Positions 1 to 7,635 of a stretch of DNA of 51,549 bases are shown in pieces (the stretch's first letter is position 1; each line of letters opens with the position of its first letter). The DNA comes from an uncultured Bacteroidota bacterium (GTDB lineage Bacteria; Bacteroidota; Bacteroidia; Chitinophagales; Chitinophagaceae). Both the position numbers and the translations under genes were made by a program. The stretch is taken from positions 1 through 51,549 of the forward strand of contig CAIKOJ010000048.1 of assembly GCA_903829015.1 (NCBI GenBank), given 5' to 3'. The notes below the pieces were generated by a model. The model did no database searches, was not told where the DNA came from, and was given only the letters and a program-made list of their open reading frames with translations.

Positions 1-136
1 CCATATTTATACGATAATACTAAGGCGGTAATCCATTCACCCAAATATCATTTTTCAACGTTTATTGCTTTTCGGTTGGTTCACGACCAAAACGTTTTAT
101 ATTTAATAATAACATAACCTCAAAAAGTACAAAAAT

Positions 137-145
137 TGTGGATAA
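137..145 (-). other. DnaA-box-like nonamer upstream of prs
   Basis: TGTGGATAA on the plus strand is the exact reverse complement of TTATCCACA, the strong DnaA box. It lies just upstream of the predicted -33 region of prs. A single box of this kind is expected by chance about once in a window this size, so a role in DnaA-linked control is only a suggestion. Confidence 0.3.
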
Positions 146-152
146 ATACCTG

Positions 153-183
153 TTTCTCAAAAGGGTGCATTAGTATACCTTTG
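153..183 (+). promoter_or_regulatory. Promoter of prs (Bacteroidota type)
   Basis: TACCTTTG at 176-183 matches the -7 consensus TAnnTTTG exactly. TTTC at 153-156, one base off TTTG, sits 19 nt upstream, the expected spacing. Transcription would start near 188-190, giving a leader of about 10 nt. Confidence 0.6.
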
Positions 184-199
184 CGCCACATTCTTTAAT

Positions 200-1144
200 A
201 TGCATTCTTCAGTAAAGATATTTTCGGGTCGCGCTTCTACTTACCTGGCGGAAAAAATTGCCAAAAACTTCGGAAAACCACTTGGGGCTCTAACCATACA
301 ACAGTTCAGCGACGGCGAATTCCAACCTGTATTTCAGGAATCTATTCGCGGAGATTATGTTTTTTTGGTGCAAGCAACTTATTCACCTGCCGACAATTTG
401 TTTGAGCTGTTGATGATGATCGATGCAGCCCGCAGAGCATCAGCAGGGTACATTACTGCTGTTATCCCCTACTTCGGTTATGCCCGTCAGGACAGAAAAG
501 ACAAGCCCAGAGTAGCTATTGCATCCAAGCTGGTAGCTAATATCCTGGCAAAATCAGGCGCCGACAGGGTAATGACAATGGATCTGCACGCACCTCAGAT
601 TCAAGGTTTTTTTGATATACCAGTGGATCACCTCGATTCGTCAGCAATTTTTATTCCATACATCGAGAAACTTAAAATAGAAAACCTTACCTTTGCCGCC
701 CCCGACGTGGGAAGCACCAACCGTGTACGTGAAGTTGCCAAGTATTTTGAAGCAGATATGGTTATCTGCGATAAGCAGCGCAAACGTGCAAACGAAATTG
801 CAGCTATGACGGTGATAGGTGATGTGAAAGGTAGAAATATTGTGCTGATCGATGACATTTGTGATACCGCAGGTACACTTTGTAAATCGGCAGCCATATT
901 GAAAGAGAAAGGGGCATTATCGGTAAGAGCGTTTTGTACGCACCCGGTTTTGAGTGGCAAGGCTTATGAGAATATCGCTAATTCTGAACTCGAAGAACTG
1001 GTAGTTTGTGATACCATACCTCTGAAAGGACAGTGCGATAAAATAAAAGTATTATCAACCGGCGATCTGTTTGCAGTAGCCATCCGTAATACTTTCGAGA
1101 ATAAGTCAATTAGTTCTTTGTTTATTCATAGTCAGAGGAAGTAA
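200..1144 (+). CDS. prs: Ribose-phosphate pyrophosphokinase
   Basis: Makes PRPP from ribose 5-phosphate and ATP in the cytoplasm, feeding purine, pyrimidine, histidine, tryptophan and NAD synthesis. The 314-residue length is normal for class I PRPP synthetases. Seen in the sequence: the N-terminal IFSGRAS start, the flexible-loop region YFGYARQDRKDKPR (about residues 91-105), the catalytic-metal region MDLHAPQIQGFFDIPVDHL, and the PRPP-binding loop VLIDDICDTAGT (about 214-226). The ATG at 200 is supported by the promoter ending 16 nt upstream. In many Bacteroidota prs is followed by the L25/Ctc gene, as it is here, but a hairpin and 265 nt separate them, so co-transcription is uncertain. Confidence 0.97.
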   Translation: MHSSVKIFSGRASTYLAEKIAKNFGKPLGALTIQQFSDGEFQPVFQESIRGDYVFLVQATYSPADNLFELLMMIDAARRASAGYITAVIPYFGYARQDRKDKPRVAIASKLVANILAKSGADRVMTMDLHAPQIQGFFDIPVDHLDSSAIFIPYIEKLKIENLTFAAPDVGSTNRVREVAKYFEADMVICDKQRKRANEIAAMTVIGDVKGRNIVLIDDICDTAGTLCKSAAILKEKGALSVRAFCTHPVLSGKAYENIANSELEELVVCDTIPLKGQCDKIKVLSTGDLFAVAIRNTFENKSISSLFIHSQRK

Positions 1145-1178
1145 CCCACTACTCATTTTAATGAGATCGAGTGGTTAC
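1141..1178 (+). terminator. Two-tier hairpin at the end of prs
   Basis: An inner stem CTCATT/AATGAG (1152-1157 with 1160-1165, loop TT) sits inside an outer stem of nine pairs with one bulged C (1141-1150 with 1170-1178). It overlaps the prs stop codon. No T-run follows, so it could be a Rho-assisted terminator or a 3'-end stabiliser. Confidence 0.45.
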
Positions 1179-1251
1179 CAATGTTGACTTAATTGCAAAA
1201 GACGAAGTAATAAAAAACAAGAAGCTCTTTGTAAAATCGTAAAACACGAGT

Positions 1252-1279
1252 CTCACGACTCATGACTTACGACTTACGA
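1252..1279. repeat. Tandem heptamer repeat CTYAYGA x4
   Basis: Four contiguous 7-nt units: CTCACGA, CTCATGA, CTTACGA, CTTACGA. A degenerate partial copy (ACACGAG) precedes them. The array lies in the 265-nt gap between prs and ctc, which otherwise shows no gene or clear promoter. Function unknown. Confidence 0.7.
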
Positions 1280-1408
1280 CTAAAATAAAACGACTGTTTA
1301 TACAAAAAAATCCGCCCCCACAAAGGGAAGACCTTTATTATTAAAACGGATTTCGGTACGGATGTTAGGCGGAATAGCGCACGTGACCGAAAGAACAAAA
1401 CACACAAA

Positions 1409-2044
1409 ATGAAAAGTGTAAAAATTGAAGGCAAATTAAGAAGCGATCTTGGCAAAAAAGCAACACGCAAGCTTCGTTCTGAAGGTGAAATACCAGGCGT
1501 AATATACGGTGGTAAAGAAACAATCCATTTCAGCGCACCAACTATCGCGTTCAAAACGCTGGTGTACACACCTGAATTCCAGTTGGCTGAGATCACTGTA
1601 GGTGGTAAAACTTACCGCAGTATCATGAAAGACATTCAGTTCGACGTAGTAACTGACGACCTGAATCACCTCGACTTTTTGGAACTGGTGGAAGACAGGA
1701 AGATTAATGCTACACTGCCTATCAAATTTGTAGGTCAGTCGCAGGGTGTAAAAGACGGTGGTCGTCTGGAACTGAAGATCAAAGCTTTGAACGTTCGTAC
1801 TTACCCAAAAAACCTGATGGAGCACATCACTGTAGATATTACTAACCTGCAGTTACATGGCAACATCCGTGTTGAAGACGTAAAAGTAGATAACATCGAA
1901 ATTCTGAACTCACCACGTATTCCTATAGCATCTGTTGTTACTACCCGTGCCCTCCGCCAGGAAGTTACTGCAGCAGCAGCGGCACCTGCTAAAGGCGCAG
2001 CACCAGCAGCGGCAGCAGCAGCTAAGCCAGCAGCTAAGAAATAA
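1409..2044 (+). CDS. rplY: 50S ribosomal protein L25, long Ctc form
   Basis: Ribosomal protein of the large subunit that binds 5S rRNA. At 211 residues it is the long form also called general stress protein Ctc/TL5: an N-terminal L25 beta-barrel (about residues 3-90, with GEIPGVIYGG and HLDFLEL), a C-terminal TL5-type domain (about 95-185), and an Ala/Lys/Pro-rich tail (186-211) seen in many Bacteroidota. The start ATG opens MKSVKIEGKLRSDLGKKATR, a typical N-terminus. No TAnnTTTG box is evident within 100 nt upstream, so its promoter is unresolved. A strong terminator follows. Confidence 0.95.
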   Translation: MKSVKIEGKLRSDLGKKATRKLRSEGEIPGVIYGGKETIHFSAPTIAFKTLVYTPEFQLAEITVGGKTYRSIMKDIQFDVVTDDLNHLDFLELVEDRKINATLPIKFVGQSQGVKDGGRLELKIKALNVRTYPKNLMEHITVDITNLQLHGNIRVEDVKVDNIEILNSPRIPIASVVTTRALRQEVTAAAAAPAKGAAPAAAAAAKPAAKK

Positions 2045-2071
2045 TTTATCAGATAGTATTTCGCAAATAAC

Positions 2072-2110
2072 AGAGACCGTCTCAGAAGTAATTCTGGGGC
2101 GGTTTCTTCG
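2072..2110 (+). terminator. Rho-independent terminator after the L25 gene
   Basis: ACCGTCTCAG (2076-2085) pairs with CTGGGGCGGT (2094-2103) through an 8-nt loop, with two G-U pairs. The stem extends outward at 2072-2075 with 2104-2107. A T-rich tail follows. Confidence 0.8.
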
Positions 2111-2240
2111 TTTAAGCAACCTCCCCGCCATACCTCCTCTTTTCAGTATGAGATCATAGCCCTATTAATTTCAGAACCCATTGTGCGATTCACATCCCTG
2201 CTTCAAGAATCACTTCAAAAACATAACACACAAATTTAAT

Positions 2241-2271
2241 TTTTGAACTTTCACAATGTTTATTATTTTTA
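2241..2271 (+). promoter_or_regulatory. Possible promoter of the beta-propeller gene
   Basis: TTTTG (2241-2245) is followed after 18 nt by TATTTTTA (2264-2271), one mismatch from TAnnTTTG. This places the transcript start near 2278 and argues against the TTG at 2276 being the start codon. Confidence 0.4.
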
Positions 2272-2284
2272 ATGCTTGCCGGGA

Positions 2285-4360
2285 ATGGCATACTATTTTA
2301 AAACTTTTCAAACCTCTGTTATGAGCAGCACACCACCATCAGTGTCCTTTGAGGCATTCATCGTACCGGGCGTTAGCATTACGTCGGCTTCAATTTCCGT
2401 CTATCAAATATCGTTAGGCAATGCGATACTAATGAATAGCGGTACAACCAGTTCACCCAACTTTCAGCTCAACCTATCGCTTACCCCGTCAGGCTACTAT
2501 TACATCACTATGAAGGTTTTGAGTTACACACAAAACGGCACCACTTACGAAACCAACGGGCGCAACATTACGTTGCTTGCGGTATTCGATGGGTCAGCTA
2601 CCAACGTATGCGTATCGGCGCAGACTACTGTTGCTGCGACATATTGCTTTGCGCGCCTGATATCATATCTACCTCAAGCACCCATCAGCATTTACGGCAA
2701 TAACCGCAGCTTAAAAATCGCTTACGGCATGAAAAATAATTTCGTGCACACCAATGGTGATATTTCCCCGGTCATATCATCTTCTCCCAATGCGCTCGAA
2801 ACCAACAGTTACCCCCTGTTCAACTTCCTCGGCAACCTACTGTACTACTGCCTCACCGATGCATATGTTTACGACCAGTTCCTCGCTTTGGCGGGCGGTT
2901 CTCCATCAGTTTTCGAGGGGCTTTTGTACCTCGTGTACAATCCCTTCACCAACGTCGCAGAAATTTACGCACTTATCAGCTCGTTGCCACAGGTGCTCAC
3001 GCCATCGCTACCCACACTTACACTCCCCGGCAGTATGTCGCCGCAACCCAGCCAGTGGACACTGACCATTAAAGCCAACGACTCCGGTGCCAAAAACTTT
3101 CTGATAGCAGGTGCGGCTTTTGCCGTATTCGATAAAGAAGACAAGGCATGGATCGCCAACAACTGCCGTGCAGGCTCACCCGACTCCGGCACCCACTGTA
3201 TAGTACTCAACTCTGATGGCTCACCTGCCAACATATCGCCCATCACCGGCGGCGGCATACTGGGCCCCGGCTTTGGTATAGCTATAGACGATGCCGGCGA
3301 AACCATAGCCATCGGCAACTTTGGCTGGGGACAGGAATCGTGGAACCCCCAGCAGGGCAGCATTTCCGTTTTCAAGTACGATGGCACTGTAGTAAGCCCG
3401 CCCAACGGCTTTACCAACAAGCTTTCGCGCGTACAGGCGCTTTGCTACGACCGTAACGGCAACCTGTGGATGTCGTCTATAGGCACACAGCAGCCTATGC
3501 CTCCCGGCACTCCACCCAGCATTTACAACTTCGAGCCGCAAAACAGCGCCATAGTAGTGTACATAGGCGGCGACCCCAATAACGCATTATCCTACGACAA
3601 CTTCCTGGGCAATCCTAGCCCGTTTCACAACACTTTCGATGTGGTTATAGACAGCCAGGGCAATGCGTTTGTATCTTGTATAGGCAAGGCCAATGTTAAC
3701 GATACAGGGCTAAACGTAAAATCTTCGGTACACAAAATGGCATTGGTAAACGGTGAACTCCAGTGCCTGGCATCGTGGGAGAGTACCTGGGAAGACACAG
3801 GCTGCGAAGAGTTGCGACAGGTAACCGTCAACGCGAACGACGAAGTGTTTGTGGTAGCCATCACCAGCAGCCGTGTCATAAAACTCGACAACAACCTTAA
3901 TTACATAGGTCAGTTCACCACCAATATTCATGCGCCTTGGGGTATTACCTTCGACAAAGCAGGAACCATGTTTGTAGCCAACTTCGGGAATGATAGAGAA
4001 CGTAATCCCGACTATGATACGCTGGATATGAAAGGTCCCTTTGGTGTAACAATGATCCGCAACGAAGACGACAGCACAGCCAGCCTGATGACAGTGCCCA
4101 CCGGCGGCTTCGAAGTAATGCTGCGTAACGGAAGCCCGCTCTACGGCAACCAGCAACACCCCACAAAACCCGATAGCGGCGATACAACAAGTAAACGCAT
4201 GAGGTGCTACGAACCCATCATGCGCCTCACATCTACCAGCATTGACAAAGCAGGCAATCTGTGGGCCATGAACAACTGGAAACCATCGGCATACGTAGAC
4301 CTCAAAGACAACCCCGGAGCCGACGGCGTAGTGATATACGTAGGTGTGGCGGCGATATAA
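2285..4360 (+). CDS. Seven-bladed beta-propeller protein, NHL/SMP-30-like
   Basis: Not recognised as a named family. The C-terminal 420 residues carry seven repeats of the form (I/V)xxDxxGNxWxxN, for example YDRNGNLWMSS, IDSQGNAFVSC, FDKAGTMFVANFG and IDKAGNLWAMNNW. They lie at roughly residues 280, 333, 388, 456, 516, 555 and 653 (counted from 2276), which fits one seven-bladed propeller like streptogramin lyase (Vgb) or NHL proteins. The N-terminal 250 residues are Ser/Thr/Tyr-rich and unassigned. No convincing signal peptide or sorting tail is visible. The frame opens with a TTG at 2276; I prefer the ATG at 2285, and ATG 2321 is also possible. The next gene is another propeller protein, this one secreted, but separate hairpins and a promoter make them distinct units. 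Confidence 0.7.
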   Translation: MAYYFKTFQTSVMSSTPPSVSFEAFIVPGVSITSASISVYQISLGNAILMNSGTTSSPNFQLNLSLTPSGYYYITMKVLSYTQNGTTYETNGRNITLLAVFDGSATNVCVSAQTTVAATYCFARLISYLPQAPISIYGNNRSLKIAYGMKNNFVHTNGDISPVISSSPNALETNSYPLFNFLGNLLYYCLTDAYVYDQFLALAGGSPSVFEGLLYLVYNPFTNVAEIYALISSLPQVLTPSLPTLTLPGSMSPQPSQWTLTIKANDSGAKNFLIAGAAFAVFDKEDKAWIANNCRAGSPDSGTHCIVLNSDGSPANISPITGGGILGPGFGIAIDDAGETIAIGNFGWGQESWNPQQGSISVFKYDGTVVSPPNGFTNKLSRVQALCYDRNGNLWMSSIGTQQPMPPGTPPSIYNFEPQNSAIVVYIGGDPNNALSYDNFLGNPSPFHNTFDVVIDSQGNAFVSCIGKANVNDTGLNVKSSVHKMALVNGELQCLASWESTWEDTGCEELRQVTVNANDEVFVVAITSSRVIKLDNNLNYIGQFTTNIHAPWGITFDKAGTMFVANFGNDRERNPDYDTLDMKGPFGVTMIRNEDDSTASLMTVPTGGFEVMLRNGSPLYGNQQHPTKPDSGDTTSKRMRCYEPIMRLTSTSIDKAGNLWAMNNWKPSAYVDLKDNPGADGVVIYVGVAAI

Positions 4361-4387
4361 CCGGTTCGCGAAACAAATGATTATTCT

Positions 4388-4414
4388 GTGGCAGGCTCAT
4401 TCATAGCCTGCCAC
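4388..4414 (+). terminator. Hairpin after the beta-propeller gene
   Basis: Perfect 10-bp stem GTGGCAGGCT/AGCCTGCCAC with loop CATTCAT. No T-run follows directly, but a second hairpin does. Confidence 0.6.
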
Positions 4415-4441
4415 GCTCATTAATTGCCAGGTGATTTGCTG

Positions 4442-4466
4442 TAAGCGCCCAAATGCGCTTATTTAT
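4442..4466 (+). terminator. Second hairpin, terminator-like
   Basis: TAAGCGC (4442-4448) pairs with GCGCTTA (4455-4461) and is followed by TTTATATT. It lies immediately upstream of the next promoter. Confidence 0.5.
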
Positions 4467-4476
4467 ATTAATCCCA

Positions 4477-4484
4477 TACCTTTG
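4477..4484 (+). promoter_or_regulatory. -7 element TACCTTTG
   Basis: Exact TAnnTTTG, 16 nt before ATG 4501. It lies inside the upstream extension of the open frame that begins at 4453, so it fixes the start at 4501. No clear -33 TTTG. Confidence 0.55.
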
Positions 4485-4500
4485 TCTAAACTCTACATTT

Positions 4501-6204
4501 ATGAAACCTATCATTTTCATTTTTGCTTTAATTTTCTCCGCTGCTATCACTAACGCTCAAACAACCCGATGGGCACTCGACATAGGCGATGCATCCGACA
4601 TTACAGAATCTTCCGCTATCTGCACCGACCATAACCACAATGTGTATCTGGCAGCTTGGTACCGCACCGATCTGAGCATGTGCGCTGCTACTCTGCCGCA
4701 TGTTATCCCGCCACTTTATTCTGGCGCCAACATAAACCAGGTGATTGCCAAGTACGACTCATCGGGCACCTGCAGATGGGTGGTTACCGGTATAGACCTG
4801 AGCCACTACCAGAGCAATGGCAATGCCATATACGCCATAAAGTACGACGGAGACAACTTCACCTCAGGAGATGCCAGTAGCATCGGCAATATATATGCGG
4901 CAGGGTATGCTACCGATACCTTGGTTTATGGCACCGACACCATTCGCAATGTGGCATGTGGATGGGAGTGCAGCATGGGCTATATTCTGAAGGTCGATAC
5001 AGCAGGACATATTCTTTGGACACGCACCATAAACGGCACAAGAAACAGCAACCCGACCATTGCCGGTATGGAGGTGATAAACGGCTGCACATATGTATGT
5101 GGTTGGTACCAAGATACTGTGCGTATAGACACCTGCATACTGCCCAGCTACAACTCATGGACATTCAGAGGATATATTGCCAAGATCAACAGTGCCGGGC
5201 GCTGTCTGTGGCTGAAGGATGTATCTGATACCGGGCTCATAAACAGCATGGACGCTATCACCACCGACGGCAAAGATGTGTATGTGCTGGGCAGCATTAC
5301 AGGCATGGCAGTATTCGGCTCAGATACCCTGCACTCATCCGGATCGTACAGCAGTTTCGTTGCTAAGTTAGATACCAACGGAAACCACAAGTGGGTAAAT
5401 GGCGGCGCACAGATCGGCGGCTTCCTGTATTACGATAAGATCGAGTACAACCATGCTGGCCATTTGCTTATTAGTGGCATATACAACTACAAGATACGCT
5501 TCGGCACCGACTCAATCTCTACTGCCGATACTACATCAGTATGCGTGGCACAACTCGATACTGCCGGTCATTTCAACTGGCTGTATGGTACAGGGTTTAA
5601 ATGCGGCTATCTGGGCAGCACCGCCCTTTCCGCCGATGACTCAGGCTTTTATCTGTACACAAATTTCAGAGGCGTGGCACATGTGGGCACCAGCACTTAC
5701 ACAGATCTGGGCGGAGCCAGAGGCGGCAGCTTCCTGATGGCGCGGTACGATACCGGCAGAAACGTTGTTTGGTCTGAATCATATGGCGGCCCGCGCCAAA
5801 GTTGGGTGTCGGGCATAGCTGCATATCCAGGCAGCGTGTATTATACAGGTGTCAACTATAACAGTTTCACGCTCCACGGCTTCCCCATAGTAAACCACGG
5901 CTATGCCGATGTATTGCTGGGAAGAATAGCCATACCCTACAATCCACCACCACTCTATACTCCCACACATACAACCACACGCACCACCATCTATCCCAAC
6001 CCCACAACAGGTCTGTTGAATCTAAACTCAAACACCCCAAATGCCACCGATGAAGTCTATTCACTCACCGGACAGTTGCTACTAAGCCAACAACGAACAG
6101 GCACCACCATTAGCTTGGACCTCACAGCCCTTGCACCCGGCGTATATTTCCTTAAGGATATTTCCCCTTTGGGAGTAGTAACGCTTAAAGTGGTGAAGGA
6201 GTAA
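4501..6204 (+). CDS. Secreted SBBP-type beta-propeller protein, T9SS cargo
   Basis: Predicted exported protein of 567 residues. The signal peptide is MKPIIFIFALIFSAAITNAQ with cleavage after NAQ. The body holds repeats of the type YIAKINSAGRCLWLKD, FVAKLDTNGNHKWVNG and VAQLDTAGHFNWLYG, each preceded by a DVYVLGS-like strand; this resembles the SBBP seven-bladed propeller family. The last 75 residues form a T9SS type A sorting domain: YPNPTTGLLNLNS, then YSLTGQLLLSQ, then LAPGVYFLK and the KVVKE end. It should cross the outer membrane through T9SS. The upstream extension to 4453 is rejected because it overlaps the promoter and would hide the signal peptide. Substrate or ligand unknown. Confidence 0.85.
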   Translation: MKPIIFIFALIFSAAITNAQTTRWALDIGDASDITESSAICTDHNHNVYLAAWYRTDLSMCAATLPHVIPPLYSGANINQVIAKYDSSGTCRWVVTGIDLSHYQSNGNAIYAIKYDGDNFTSGDASSIGNIYAAGYATDTLVYGTDTIRNVACGWECSMGYILKVDTAGHILWTRTINGTRNSNPTIAGMEVINGCTYVCGWYQDTVRIDTCILPSYNSWTFRGYIAKINSAGRCLWLKDVSDTGLINSMDAITTDGKDVYVLGSITGMAVFGSDTLHSSGSYSSFVAKLDTNGNHKWVNGGAQIGGFLYYDKIEYNHAGHLLISGIYNYKIRFGTDSISTADTTSVCVAQLDTAGHFNWLYGTGFKCGYLGSTALSADDSGFYLYTNFRGVAHVGTSTYTDLGGARGGSFLMARYDTGRNVVWSESYGGPRQSWVSGIAAYPGSVYYTGVNYNSFTLHGFPIVNHGYADVLLGRIAIPYNPPPLYTPTHTTTRTTIYPNPTTGLLNLNSNTPNATDEVYSLTGQLLLSQQRTGTTISLDLTALAPGVYFLKDISPLGVVTLKVVKE

Positions 6205-6320
6205 GGGAATTTACTCAATTAATCCGTTCTTTTGGAGTGTCCCAGCCCATCTCTCTGAAGCGTAGACCAGGTGTGCGGGAAGAGGATTCGGCTGAAATAA
6301 GTATCGTAGATTTCATTCCT

Positions 6321-6328
6321 TATTTTTG
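6321..6328 (+). promoter_or_regulatory. -7 element TATTTTTG
   Basis: Exact TAnnTTTG only 4 nt before the GTG at 6333, implying a leaderless transcript or use of a later start. Confidence 0.4.
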
Positions 6329-6332
6329 AAAA

Positions 6333-6899
6333 GTGCTTGCTGGTATTTTTAAATCAATTGTGCGCGTTATTGGCTATATCATAGTGGCATTATTTTCTGT
6401 GCTGCTGATATTTGCTGGTTTTGCAATATTGTTTGCTCCGCCGGTTTCACCAAACGATATTGCTGTTGCTTCTGTAACAGGTACACTGGCGGAAAATCCT
6501 GATGTTAATAACTATGGAAAGAACAGGAGTGTAAGGCTCCTGCTGAACGAATATCCCGCTAATACTTTCGTTATAAGTGGAGACGCATTTGAAGCCACCG
6601 CATGGGGAATGATAAATGACTATGTAGGTAAAGGTGATACTGTGCATTTAGAAGTTGCTGCCGAAGATTATAACAACAACATACAAAAACCTCCAACGCA
6701 GGAACGCTTTCCTCAGGTAGCCGTATATGCTTTTCAAGGTAGGGGACAAGTATTTCTAACGCTTACCAACTATTGCAAAGAAGCTAATTCAAACAACTGG
6801 ATTGGTGTTGTAATTATAATATTCGGTGGCGGCTTTGCATTTGCGCTGTATTATGAACTACGAAATAAGAAGAAGCGCGAAATTGTTTCTACAAAATGA
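6333..6899 (+). CDS. Small membrane protein of unknown function
   Basis: Protein of 188 residues with a transmembrane helix near each end (about residues 10-34 and 155-173) and a 120-residue region between them, ending in a KKK-rich cytoplasmic tail. This topology suggests an extracytoplasmic central domain. No recognised motif. Start choice is weak: GTG 6333 (4 nt after a -7 element) or GTG 6360. The 128 nt separating it from the secreted propeller gene contain no clear terminator. Confidence 0.6.
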   Translation: MLAGIFKSIVRVIGYIIVALFSVLLIFAGFAILFAPPVSPNDIAVASVTGTLAENPDVNNYGKNRSVRLLLNEYPANTFVISGDAFEATAWGMINDYVGKGDTVHLEVAAEDYNNNIQKPPTQERFPQVAVYAFQGRGQVFLTLTNYCKEANSNNWIGVVIIIFGGGFAFALYYELRNKKKREIVSTK

Positions 6900-6914
6900 C
6901 GCTCTCCCCCGTTT

Positions 6915-6970
6915 GGCGCAAGTCTTTTTGACTTGTTTCTACCAGGCATCAAGTTTTTTCCACTTGCGCC
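6915..6970. repeat. Inverted repeat GGCGCAAGT / ACTTGCGCC with inner hairpin
   Basis: GGCGCAAGT (6915-6923) and ACTTGCGCC (6962-6970) are perfect 9-bp complements. Within it, CAAGTC-TTTTT-GACTTG (6919-6935) can form its own hairpin, so two competing folds share one arm. Looks like a REP or MITE-type palindromic element; no transposase is nearby. Confidence 0.55.
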
Positions 6971-7182
6971 CACCTCAAACTATTTTCCATCATAAGCCGT
7001 ATACGTCCCATCACAGACCATATGCGCCCCGTCATAGATTTTTCATTTTGCAGTTATAAATCAATACACGATATTTACAACACACCAATACCATTTTTCC
7101 AATCCAACAACCCGCAACCGCCCATTTTTTCCAGAAAACCCGCAATTATCACATAAAATACTGAATACCAATAGTTTACATC

Positions 7183-7219
7183 ACTTCCGCTACTTCCGCC
7201 ACCGGAAGAAACCGGAAGT
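7183..7219. repeat. Nested palindrome with four CTTCCG/CGGAAG sites
   Basis: ACTTCCG (7183-7189) pairs with CGGAAGT (7213-7219); inside, CTTCCG (7193-7198) pairs with CGGAAG (7203-7208). No T-run follows, so a protein-binding site or cruciform is more likely than a terminator. Confidence 0.6.
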
Positions 7220-7258
7220 AAAACTGAAGTTCATGAAGTTGAGGATGTTATCTAATAT

Positions 7259-7306
7259 TTGTGAACCTTGTGCATATGAGCTTGCCGAACTACTTTGTGA
7301 ACCTTC
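7259..7306. repeat. Direct repeat TTTGTGAACCTT x2
   Basis: Perfect 12-nt copies at 7259-7270 and 7295-7306, start-to-start distance 36 nt. Confidence 0.6.
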
Positions 7307-7345
7307 TGCTAAAACATTTTCCAACGCACCAAATAACACATTATG

Positions 7346-7369
7346 AAAATCCTAAAATCCTTAAATCCT
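7346..7369. repeat. Tandem octamer AAAATCCT x3
   Basis: AAAATCCT, AAAATCCT and TAAATCCT in direct succession, followed by a decayed GATCCG. Similar in style to the heptamer array at 1252-1279 but with a different unit. Confidence 0.6.
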
Positions 7370-7407
7370 GATCCGTTTTTCCCAAATGGGTAGTTTTTGA
7401 GAAATTA

Positions 7408-7416
7408 TTATCCACA
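7408..7416 (+). other. DnaA-box-like nonamer
   Basis: TTATCCACA, the exact strong DnaA box. Only one is present here, so it does not define an origin. Confidence 0.3.
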
Positions 7417-7462
7417 AATCGGGTGCAAAATATTGATTACCAGACTTCTAATTTTTTCACGT

Positions 7463-7478
7463 ACTTTTTGTAAAAAGT
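7463..7478. repeat. AT-rich hairpin
   Basis: ACTTTTT-GT-AAAAAGT is a perfect 7-bp stem. It is flanked by a further imperfect stem (7451-7460 with 7477-7486, 8 of 10 pairs). Confidence 0.45.
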
Positions 7479-7618
7479 GGGAAAATACCAGCATCGGGCA
7501 AAAATGATGTTCCAGATTTACATTCCACTTACTCAATAGTAATTCAGACAATTATGCTTTTTTAAAAAGTAAATATTGATTTTATTCAACCAAAACTAAA
7601 TTTTATTGAAAAAGAATT

Positions 7619-7626
7619 TACCTTTG
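7619..7626 (+). promoter_or_regulatory. -7 element TACCTTTG
   Basis: Exact TAnnTTTG, 9 nt before the ATG at 7636. Drives the three-gene operon 7636-9779 if real. No good -33 element. Confidence 0.5.
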
Positions 7627-7635
7627 TGAAACAAA

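Larger units (their letters stand above)
6900..7618. other. AT-rich noncoding stretch with several repeats
   Basis: About 720 nt with no convincing gene; the open frame at 6826-7059 is mostly a shadow of the preceding gene. It contains an inverted repeat (6915-6970), a two-tier CTTCCG palindrome (7183-7219), a 12-nt direct repeat (7259-7306), a tandem octamer (7346-7369), a DnaA-like box (7408-7416) and an AT-rich hairpin (7463-7478). It ends at the promoter of the operon starting at 7636. Confidence 0.6.

Noticed and set aside
6826-7059. 77-codon open frame after the small membrane protein
   Set aside because: Begins inside the preceding gene in another frame and continues through palindromic noncoding DNA; His/Pro-rich composition unlike a real protein.
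1252-7369. Short tandem arrays as CRISPR
   Set aside because: Units of 7-8 nt with no spacers and no cas genes.
6900-7635. The AT-rich region as a replication origin
   Set aside because: Only one DnaA box, no dnaA, dnaN or gidA nearby and no box cluster.
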